44,644 nt of DNA from the NCBI RefSeq assembly GCF_005402965.1, contig NZ_BJCF01000040.1:1-44644 (forward strand), read 5' to 3'. The notes beneath the pieces are model-generated. The model worked only from the letters and a program-made list of their open reading frames with translations, made no database searches and was not told the origin of the DNA. Shown here one piece after another: positions 10,391 to 16,270 of this stretch (the first letter of the stretch is position 1; every line of letters starts with the position of its first letter). The position numbers were made by a program, and so were the translations under genes. This stretch comes from Dolichospermum planctonicum. Lineage in GTDB: Bacteria > Cyanobacteriota > Cyanobacteriia > Cyanobacteriales > Nostocaceae.

Positions 10391-11191
10391 ATGAATGTAT
10401 TCACTTTCATTAAGATAAAATCCGGATTTTTTTCAATTAGTAAAATTGGCAAAATTACCAAAATAAAACCTATTGTATTGATGGTAATACTTTCTTCATT
10501 GCTCCTATCTGGTTGTGTAAAATATGATTTAGGAGTAAATTTTAATAGCACAAATAATGGGGAATTAATACAGCATATTCAGTTAGCGGAAAAACTCACC
10601 ATTTTTAGTGGTGATTATCTATCAGAATGGTTAAAAACTTTAGAAAATCAAGCGCGAACTTTAGGAGGTTCAACACAGAGAATTTCACCAGCAGAAATTA
10701 TTGTTAAAATTCCCTTTACCAGTGCGAAGGAATTACAAGAAAAATTTACTGTATTTTTCAAAAATCGCAGTTCTCAAGATAGCAATAATTCGGAAATATC
10801 AGATATTACCTCAAGTTTGGTAGCAGAAGATAGGAATTTTTTCCTATTTTCTAGAAATCATCTAGTTTATGATTTAGATTTGCGTTCTTTGGCCATGCTT
10901 ACCACCAAGAATAATAATTCAATTGTCAATTTAGATTTTAGTTTACAGACACCTTGGGGAACAAAAAACATTGACAATAATGAAAATGCTATTAAACCAG
11001 AAAAGCATGGTAATCAATTGATCTGGACACTTAAACCAGGTGCTATCAATCATATAGAGGTGGTGTTTTGGTTACCTAATTTCCTGGGAATTGGAACTTT
11101 GTTAATTATTGGATTTGTGTGGTTGGGGTTCTATTTGAGATATACGTTATTACCAAGTCCGAGTATTCAGTTAACGGTGAAAGAGTTGTAA
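10391..11191 (+). CDS. DUF3153 lipoprotein with C-terminal transmembrane helix
   Basis: 266-residue protein of the cyanobacterial DUF3153 family. An N-terminal hydrophobic signal segment ends in a lipobox (LLLSGC, Cys42), so it is predicted to be lipid-modified on the outer face of the cytoplasmic or thylakoid membrane. The following VKYDLGVNFNSTNNGELIQHIQLAEKL block is the most recognisable family region. A C-terminal hydrophobic helix (FLGIGTLLIIGFVWLGFYLRY) gives a second anchor. A good Shine-Dalgarno (AAGGAGA, about 10390) precedes the ATG. It forms a pair with the upstream TPR-like gene. Molecular function is not known. Confidence 0.82.
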   Translation: MNVFTFIKIKSGFFSISKIGKITKIKPIVLMVILSSLLLSGCVKYDLGVNFNSTNNGELIQHIQLAEKLTIFSGDYLSEWLKTLENQARTLGGSTQRISPAEIIVKIPFTSAKELQEKFTVFFKNRSSQDSNNSEISDITSSLVAEDRNFFLFSRNHLVYDLDLRSLAMLTTKNNNSIVNLDFSLQTPWGTKNIDNNENAIKPEKHGNQLIWTLKPGAINHIEVVFWLPNFLGIGTLLIIGFVWLGFYLRYTLLPSPSIQLTVKEL

Positions 11192-11234
11192 AATATTGGC
11201 ATCAGGATGTAATTACTTCCTGAAAATGTAAAAT

Positions 11235-11255
11235 GTTGGGTTTTATCAACCCAAC
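11235..11255. repeat. Dispersed palindrome GTTGGGTT...AACCCAAC
   Basis: A perfect 8 bp inverted repeat (11235-11242 and 11248-11255) with a 5-base loop, followed by CTACA, downstream of the DUF3153 gene. A relative with longer loop occurs at 38195-38228. No T-tract follows, so it is a dispersed palindrome rather than a clear intrinsic terminator, though it may protect mRNA ends. Confidence 0.6.
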
Positions 11256-11300
11256 CTACAGAATTTAGTAGAATTAAAATAGCGATTGTACTATTGCAAA

Positions 11301-11573
11301 TCAAGGAAAAATTTTATATATTTCGCTACGATGTGCAACTCTTTGACATCAAATAGTTTGAGTTTCTTGATCAAGAGTTAAACCAATTCTATAATCTCCT
11401 GCTCTAATTTTATATTTATCTTTGTCACCTTTCATTTTTCCAAGATAGCCTAACTCAAAAAGATTTTCTATTTCTAATTCAGTAAAAACAATTGCTTCTA
11501 TCCCAGATTAAATCTCTTTAGGTAAAGATGCTAATTCTTTTAACAATTTCTTTGTATATTCAACTTTCTACAT
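11301..11573 (-). pseudogene. Degenerate RelE/ParE-type toxin
   Basis: Reading the minus strand from the ATG at 11573 gives a recognisable RelE-superfamily sequence: VEYTKKLLKELASLPKEI, then GDKDKYKIRAGDYRIGLTLD and a C-terminal VAHRSEIYKIFP. Three in-frame stops interrupt it: immediately after the ATG, after PKEI, and after TQTI. The residues that define the fold (KIRAGDYRI and HRSEIYKIF) are preserved, so inactivation looks fairly recent. It lies directly downstream of the intact antitoxin-like gene at 11593-11772, the usual antitoxin-toxin order. Confidence 0.75.
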
Positions 11574-11592
11574 TGTTATTTTTAAGTAATTC

Positions 11593-11772
11593 TCAATATT
11601 TTAAAGCTTCATTTTTAGATAAAACTTCATCAGTTTCTACTTCTTCCATCAGTTTTGCTAATCCATAATTTTCTAAAATTTCCTCTATTTGTTGAAATTC
11701 AGTAATAGGAATTTGGACAGCAATTGGTTTTTGATTTTGATCTAAAACATAATTCTTATTGATTTGTAGCAT
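11593..11772 (-). CDS. Phd/YefM-like antitoxin, orphaned
   Basis: 59-residue acidic protein (MLQINKNYVLDQNQKPIAVQIPITEFQQIEEILENYGLAKL...). The N-terminal strand carrying a Pro-Ile-Ala-Val-Gln-Ile turn, then EFQQIEEILENYG, matches the antitoxins paired with RelE/ParE toxins in cyanobacteria. I start it at the ATG at 11772 rather than the longer frame to 11841, because the extra codons come from a dispersed repeat (11816-11845). The toxin downstream is broken by stop codons, so the antitoxin now stands alone and may decay, or may act against a related toxin elsewhere. Confidence 0.65.
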   Translation of the reverse strand: MLQINKNYVLDQNQKPIAVQIPITEFQQIEEILENYGLAKLMEEVETDEVLSKNEALKY

Positions 11773-11841
11773 TAATTTAACTCCTAAATCATTAGGTAGA
11801 TTATAGCATATTGTCTGATAGCGTAGCGTGGCGCAAGCCAT

Positions 11842-11876
11842 ATCAGGATATCCAGGATTTTAGGATTTACAGGATG
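11842..11876 (+). repeat. LTRR-like ~35 bp dispersed repeat, copy 1
   Basis: Begins ATCAGGATATCCAGGATTTT and ends TTTACAGGATG. It is identical over 35 bp to the copy at 14080-14114. Further copies or partial copies are at 31229-31254 (opposite strand), 36320-36354, 43825-43859, 44039-44073 and 44355-44389. It resembles the LTRR family of Anabaena. It is preceded by a GATAGCG...GCCATATC palindromic element that also occurs at 43799-43826. Confidence 0.8.
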
Positions 11877-11901
11877 GGGTTATTTTTTATATTAGTTTTA
11901 G

Positions 11902-11927
11902 GGTGCGTTAATATAATGTAACGCACC
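11902..11927. repeat. Palindrome GGTGCGTTA...TAACGCACC
   Basis: A perfect 9 bp inverted repeat with an 8-base spacer downstream (on the minus strand) of the small-protein operon. The half-site GGTGCGTTAC recurs in the repeat nest at about 43897, 44112, 44192 and 44428. It could act as a bidirectional transcript end, but no T-tract follows. Confidence 0.55.
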
Positions 11928-11960
11928 ATTATCTAAGATCACAGAAAGATATAGATTAAT

Positions 11961-12341
11961 TTAGGTAACTCTTTCGAGATAATCATATTTCTTGTCTTCT
12001 ACAGAAGCTAGTATTTCATGAAATTTTTTCAGAGAATAACTTTGTTTTTCATATTCATCTTTTGAAGGTGCATCTCCTAACTTTTCTATCATATTTTTAC
12101 TTTCTTCAACAATTTTTTCTTTGAAAAAATCAATTAATCTTTGTCTATTAGTTATTATTCCTTTATTCAAATCAATAGCTTCAATTTCCTGTTCTTCTTC
12201 ATCAACTTTGATTTTTATTTTATGAGATGCGCCTATTTCTGTGAAATCTGATTTAATTAATTTCTCATAGAATTGCTCTGAAAATTCTATGGTATCTGAT
12301 GCTTCACCATTTTTGCTGTAAAATGTAATATCTAATGACAT
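11961..12341 (-). CDS. Unknown protein, last gene of the AAA/Mrr-like operon
   Basis: 126-residue charged, soluble protein with no recognised domain. The N-terminal third is beta-rich (SLDITFYSKN, HKIKIKVDEEEQEIEAIDL) and the rest is helical and rich in Lys and Glu (QRLIDFFKEKIVEESKNMIEKL). Its ATG overlaps the stop codon of the preceding small gene in a TAATG arrangement at 12341, which indicates translational coupling. It is AT-rich like the rest of the island. It could be an immunity or accessory factor for the upstream nuclease-like products, but that is inferred from position only. Confidence 0.6.
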   Translation of the reverse strand: MSLDITFYSKNGEASDTIEFSEQFYEKLIKSDFTEIGASHKIKIKVDEEEQEIEAIDLNKGIITNRQRLIDFFKEKIVEESKNMIEKLGDAPSKDEYEKQSYSLKKFHEILASVEDKKYDYLERVT

Positions 12342-12547
12342 TATTCTACCTCCTGTGCTTCAGATTCTAAAAATTGTTCTTCTTCAATCTTTTCAGACCA
12401 AGCTATATCAGCTTGATCAAATACTTCTTTTGCCTGTTTGGTAATATATCCAGTAGTTAAAACTGCAATGATATCACCTTTATCTATGATTTTTTTAGCT
12501 AATGTAGAATGAATTACTTTTCTACTTTTTACTTCTATGTGAGGCAT
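12341..12547 (-). CDS. Small Mrr-like nuclease C-terminal half
   Basis: 68 residues from the ATG at 12547. It opens with MPHIEVKSRK, whose Glu5-x-Lys7 fits the second half of a PD-(D/E)xK catalytic motif. It continues with DIIAVLTTGYITKQAKEVFDQADIAW, which closely matches the 'TTGGFT..A...A' signature at the end of Mrr-type restriction endonuclease domains. The first strands of the fold are missing but are plausibly supplied by the 68-residue protein encoded just upstream (12564-12770). The two frames are joined by a +1 reading shift with no stop between them. The overlap with the next gene is TAATG. Nuclease function is inferred. Confidence 0.55.
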   Translation of the reverse strand: MPHIEVKSRKVIHSTLAKKIIDKGDIIAVLTTGYITKQAKEVFDQADIAWSEKIEEEQFLESEAQEVE

Positions 12548-12563
12548 AATCAAATTATGAATT

Positions 12564-12770
12564 TTAGTCTTTTTTAATTTGACGAACTATTTCCTTAACT
12601 CTGGGAACATCTTCAGGATTAATACACAAGATATCTCCCTTTGAATCATTACCAGTAGTTCTTTGACATTCAATTCCTTCTTGCTGAAGTTTTTCAATTA
12701 ACCACCCAATCATATTCTTATGAATGGTTAGTCTTTCTATCATTTTATCTTCGTCAGTTTGATCAGCCAT
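12564..12770 (-). CDS. Small protein resembling the N-terminal half of an Mrr-like nuclease
   Basis: 68-residue protein starting in a TAATG overlap with the AAA ATPase stop codon. A helix (HKNMIGWLIEKLQQEG) is followed by IECQRTTGNDSKGDILCI, which resembles the early strands of a PD-(D/E)xK domain in which Asp46 of KGDI would be the first catalytic acid. On its own the domain lacks the E-x-K half, which is in the next gene. Either the two products assemble as a split nuclease, or one ancestral gene has suffered a one-base change near the AAAAAAG run at about 12572-12578. No other family is recognised. Confidence 0.5.
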   Translation of the reverse strand: MADQTDEDKMIERLTIHKNMIGWLIEKLQQEGIECQRTTGNDSKGDILCINPEDVPRVKEIVRQIKKD

Positions 12771-13648
12771 TATCTAAGTAACTCCTTTTTTGTAGTTTCA
12801 AGATGTTCACAAGTTGAAAAACCTTTTTCAAAAAGTTCTATAATTTTCTTTTCAATTAGACTTTGTTCTTTATTTTTACATAAAAAGTCAATATAAACTT
12901 CCTTGTAAAAATTCTTTACATCTCCCGCAGTTAATTTTCTTGTTTGATACAATTCAAATAGTTGTTTTATGATTTCTTCAGGAGGTGAATATTTAATTGT
13001 ATCACCTAAAGCCTCTAAATACTTATTAAAAGTATCTAAATTCATTTGAATCTGCATTTCTTTTTTTAAAGAAAATCTTCTAACAACTGCGGTGTCAATT
13101 TGTTCTGGAACATTGGTAATTCCAAAAATTAAAAGTTTGTTATCTTTACTAGGATGCAGGTTATCTAGTTCACCCATGAGAGTCGTCATAGCTCTCCTGA
13201 TAGCATCATGTTCTTGAGTTCTACTTCTACTCATACAGAAAGTATCTAACTCATCTAATAACAGAAATACAGAAGAACCATTTTTACATTTACTTTTTAA
13301 ATCATCAAAAATATCCCCTATATTACGTGAAGACTGGCCTAAAGCTGGATCAAGCATCCTTCCTACATCAACATAATAGAAGTTAATTTCATTAGTAACT
13401 TCTTCTCTTAACTTATGAAATAACGAATAACACAGTGTTGTTTTACCAGTATTAGGAACACCAGAAAGTAAGACAGATGGTTTTAAATCATAGTAGCTAA
13501 ACTTTTGAAGTTGCTTTGTATCTGCTGTTAAACAGATTTTACAGAAATTAAAAAGATATTCAAACAAATCATCAACTCCAAAAAGCTCCTGATGATTTAT
13601 TTTTTGTTTAATTTCCGCAGACGTTAATTGTATTAATCCATTACTCAT
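12770..13648 (-). CDS. AAA-family ATPase
   Basis: 292 residues with one AAA module: Walker A LSGVPNTGKTT (residues 61-71), Walker B SVFLLLDELD (126-135), sensor-1 Asn in FGITNVP (179), and the VVRRF arginine-finger position (190-191). A short N-terminal region (residues 1-55) includes HQELFGVDDLFEYL, as in AAA proteins that act on DNA or on protein complexes. The C-terminal helical lid (DVKNFYKEVYIDF) is present. It is the first gene of a tight four-gene minus-strand operon, coupled to the next gene by TAATG. With the Mrr-like products it forms an ATPase-plus-nuclease set that could be defence-related, though this is inference. Confidence 0.85.
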   Translation of the reverse strand: MSNGLIQLTSAEIKQKINHQELFGVDDLFEYLFNFCKICLTADTKQLQKFSYYDLKPSVLLSGVPNTGKTTLCYSLFHKLREEVTNEINFYYVDVGRMLDPALGQSSRNIGDIFDDLKSKCKNGSSVFLLLDELDTFCMSRSRTQEHDAIRRAMTTLMGELDNLHPSKDNKLLIFGITNVPEQIDTAVVRRFSLKKEMQIQMNLDTFNKYLEALGDTIKYSPPEEIIKQLFELYQTRKLTAGDVKNFYKEVYIDFLCKNKEQSLIEKKIIELFEKGFSTCEHLETTKKELLR

Positions 13649-13795
13649 GAGAGATAGAAACAGATAGAAATTTAAAACTTTATTTAGACTACATGAATTA
13701 TATCATAATTACAATTGAATCCTACATAACATATATTAAAAATTTAATATTTCTTAAACTTCAAAAAATATCAGGTGGCAAGTTCTGTCCATCCC

Positions 13796-13870
13796 TAACT
13801 CTTGTAACAATTCCTTTACAATAAAATAAATAAATCAACACATTACAGGAGAAAAGCTAAATCATGTTAG
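13796..13870 (+). repeat. Left copy of acnB leader direct repeat
   Basis: 75 bp running from TAACTCTTGTAACAATTCC to the sequence ATCATGTTAG. It matches 16196-16270, the real acnB leader and first codons, with 8 differences by eye and no gaps. The copies are exactly 2400 bp apart and bracket the DGQHR cassette. It keeps the AGGAGAAAAGCTAAATC ribosome-binding region and ATG, but no reading frame follows. Confidence 0.85.
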
Positions 13871-14079
13871 TATCCCATATTCCGCACTTCATTTTGTAAT
13901 ATGCGAATATTTCCTTAATTTTATTTTTTATTGTTTTTAACAATACATATATTGTCAAAGATTTTAAGTTTTAATACGTAATTTTTCCACCCTTATTAAG
14001 AATAATGCTTGAAAAGGCTTATACTACATTATGAAGTGCAGAATATCGTTTAGCATAATATCAACATCAGTTTGTCAGA

Positions 14080-14114
14080 ATCAGGATATCCAGGATTTTA
14101 GGATTTACAGGATG
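14080..14114 (+). repeat. LTRR-like dispersed repeat, copy 2
   Basis: 35 bp identical to the copy at 11842-11876, located between the left acnB-leader copy and the 3' end of the 297-residue gene. Both copies flank the AAA/Mrr-like operon in the same orientation, about 2.2 kb apart, so recombination between them could delete the operon. Confidence 0.8.
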
Positions 14115-14148
14115 GGTTATTTTTGATGCTGGGATAGTGAGCGACAAC

Positions 14149-15042
14149 TTAAAATACATTATCATTATCTACTATTTCTGAATCAAAAATTAACCATTGT
14201 TGAAACAGTTCTTTAATCCATACACTGACATCAGGATATTTTTGATTAATAGCTGTTAGTCTATTTTTCATATTCCTTTGATAATAACTGTGATATTCTA
14301 AATTTCTCACAGCAATAAAATTTAATGTGTAGGTTAGCATTCTTAATCTAGCTATTGCTAATTTTAAATTACGACGGGAATAATTATCAAATATTCGTGA
14401 ATTTTCTTTATATTCAGTAAAAGGAGAATAGAGATTATCTTTACTGATTTTCTTAAACTCTATATTATCTAAATCTAATTCATAAAAAGCATCACTACAA
14501 ATTTCATAATTAATTTTATTTCTTATTTCTGATTCATTGCCTAATTCAAAAGGTTTAATTCCGATATTCCAATACCTATCAATTCCTTTACGATTTCTGA
14601 AATGACTAAAATTTTCAAAAAACCGTTTGAACTGTCTTTGATGTTCATCTGATGAGTTAGCAATACCTATGATATGAATATTCTTTTTTTGATAATCTTT
14701 TTCTATACAATCTATAGAACGCGATACCCAAGTTGTAAAGTTAAGTTGTGTTCTATTTAAACCTTGTATTAAAAAAAAATTAGCATAATATGAAGTCACA
14801 AAACCCCAACTAAAATATCCTTTTTTAATCAAATTGTCAGCAGCACAAATATTTAAAATTGCTTTAGATAAAAGTTTTTCAATATCAGTTAATATATAAT
14901 TGTTTACATTAGAAATGGTAAATCCGTTTTCATAATCTGTTTTTGATTTATATAAGTTAATCAAATAATCTTTAAAAGAACTTTTAGCATCACTATTACA
15001 ATTACTAAAAGCAATAGCAATTTCCTCAAATGTTAATGACAC
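14149..15042 (-). CDS. Unknown protein, partner of the DGQHR gene (HEPN-like segment)
   Basis: 297-residue soluble, AT-rich gene, 5 bp downstream of the DGQHR gene and so surely co-transcribed. I do not recognise the family firmly. Residues ~55-95 (KAILNICAADNLIKKGYFSWGF, then SYYANFFLIQGLNR) resemble the helical core of HEPN-type domains, where 'YYA.FF..QGL' is typical. A canonical R-x4-6-H RNase motif is not evident, although HFRNRKG contains His and Arg. The C-terminal part has a further helical region (NLKLAIARLRMLTYTLNFIAV). Likely accessory to the DGQHR protein; function unknown. Confidence 0.6.
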   Translation of the reverse strand: MSLTFEEIAIAFSNCNSDAKSSFKDYLINLYKSKTDYENGFTISNVNNYILTDIEKLLSKAILNICAADNLIKKGYFSWGFVTSYYANFFLIQGLNRTQLNFTTWVSRSIDCIEKDYQKKNIHIIGIANSSDEHQRQFKRFFENFSHFRNRKGIDRYWNIGIKPFELGNESEIRNKINYEICSDAFYELDLDNIEFKKISKDNLYSPFTEYKENSRIFDNYSRRNLKLAIARLRMLTYTLNFIAVRNLEYHSYYQRNMKNRLTAINQKYPDVSVWIKELFQQWLIFDSEIVDNDNVF

Positions 15043-15047
15043 CTTTT

Positions 15048-16076
15048 TTAATCTCCAATCATAACCACAAAATCTTCCCGAACTGCATTTTTTAACTTAC
15101 TTACTATCATGTCACCAGCTTTCTCTTGTGCTTTAAAACCACCACCACTTGGTAAGTTATCTCTATCAAATTTAAAGTCTTGAATTAGTTTCAGCACTTT
15201 AATTGTATTTTCGGTATTAAACAATTGATATTTTTGTATAACCAAATTAAAAATCTCATAAAATGCTTGCATGAGTCCACCAAAACCCACTGTTTTCAAA
15301 ACATAAGATTTTGGATCTTCCCATTGTTCTAAAAATACAGCTTTAACGGCACGGAAATATATTTCAAAAACCTTATATTGCTGTTCAAAACCATAATTAG
15401 CAAGTTTTCCTGTTTTGGGTTCTACATAATCTCTAATTTGATTGACAAATTCATTTAAAGATATGCCAAAACCTGATTCTCCAGTGGTTCTAATTAATTC
15501 ATATAAAGGACTTTCATCTGTTTCATTTAATCTAATAGCAATTTCTCTGGCACGTCTTTCAGCACTAACTCCTTCTCCATCAAAATCTTCAATATCTCCT
15601 TCTAACAAATTCATTAAATCTAAATAAAGAGATGCAGGAACACCTTTTTGAGTTTTATTAATTGTTACAAAAAGTCTTGCTTGATCCTTAATAGATAATC
15701 CCAAAGTGGCAATTACCATTAATTTAAAATCAGGGTTTGCATCATAACAACCGTTGACTCTATGCTGTCCATCTATAATTAGACCTAAAGATTCTGTCTC
15801 ATGTAAAATGAGTAAATTATTATTTTCTTGATAGTCAAATTTGCCTTCATCAATATTGACCAGAATAGAATTAGGTATAATACCCTGTTCTTGATTAATA
15901 TAATTTTTAATTTCTTTGATTCTCTTTTTAGAAAATGATCTTTGATATCCTAACTTTTTATCATCAATTCTTCGAGAAACATCAAAACGTTCATAAATCA
16001 TCTTCACAGTAGTTACAAACACAAGCATGGATATGTTGTTTTGAATTACTTGAAATGCGGGAATTTCAATACTCAT
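15048..16076 (-). CDS. DGQHR-domain protein (DndB-like)
   Basis: 342 residues with the defining LIIDGQHRVNGCYD motif (DGQHR at 102-106). Upstream conserved basic/aromatic residues (KLGYQRSFSKKRIKEIKNYI) and downstream VFVTINKTQKGVP complete the family core. DGQHR proteins include DndB, the regulator of phosphorothioate DNA modification, and many homologues in phage-defence islands. No dndACDE genes are visible here, so this is a stand-alone homologue with one unknown partner gene. It is divergent from acnB with 187 bp between start codons, and lies between the two copies of the acnB leader, which suggests it arrived as a cassette. Confidence 0.82.
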   Translation of the reverse strand: MSIEIPAFQVIQNNISMLVFVTTVKMIYERFDVSRRIDDKKLGYQRSFSKKRIKEIKNYINQEQGIIPNSILVNIDEGKFDYQENNNLLILHETESLGLIIDGQHRVNGCYDANPDFKLMVIATLGLSIKDQARLFVTINKTQKGVPASLYLDLMNLLEGDIEDFDGEGVSAERRAREIAIRLNETDESPLYELIRTTGESGFGISLNEFVNQIRDYVEPKTGKLANYGFEQQYKVFEIYFRAVKAVFLEQWEDPKSYVLKTVGFGGLMQAFYEIFNLVIQKYQLFNTENTIKVLKLIQDFKFDRDNLPSGGGFKAQEKAGDMIVSKLKNAVREDFVVMIGD

Positions 16077-16195
16077 AAATAATCAAATGTTTGATTGTTA
16101 ATGTGGATTCTATTATAACATATATCTTTAGTAATTTACCTAGAATAAAGATCATAAACTATAAACTGTCTATTTCTGACAAATTCGTTTACCAG

Positions 16196-16270
16196 TAACT
16201 CCTGTAACAATTCCCTTACAATAAAATAAAGAAAACAAGACATAGCAGGAGAAAGGCTAAATCATGTTAG
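16196..16270 (+). repeat. acnB leader, right copy of the 75 bp direct repeat
   Basis: Native leader of acnB, with Shine-Dalgarno AGGAG at about 16247-16251 and the start ATG at 16264. It matches 13796-13870 at about 89% identity. The shared block ends 7 bases into the coding sequence (ATGTTAG). Confidence 0.85.

Larger units (their letters stand above)
13649..14148. other. Intergenic region with acnB-leader copy and LTRR-like repeat
   Basis: About 500 bp of very AT-rich DNA between two minus-strand operons. It contains the displaced copy of the acnB leader (13796-13870) and an LTRR-like repeat (14080-14114). The promoter of the AAA operon must lie near 13650-13760 but has no clear consensus. 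The leader copy is not followed by acnB-like codons: ATGTTAG is succeeded by unrelated sequence. Confidence 0.65.
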
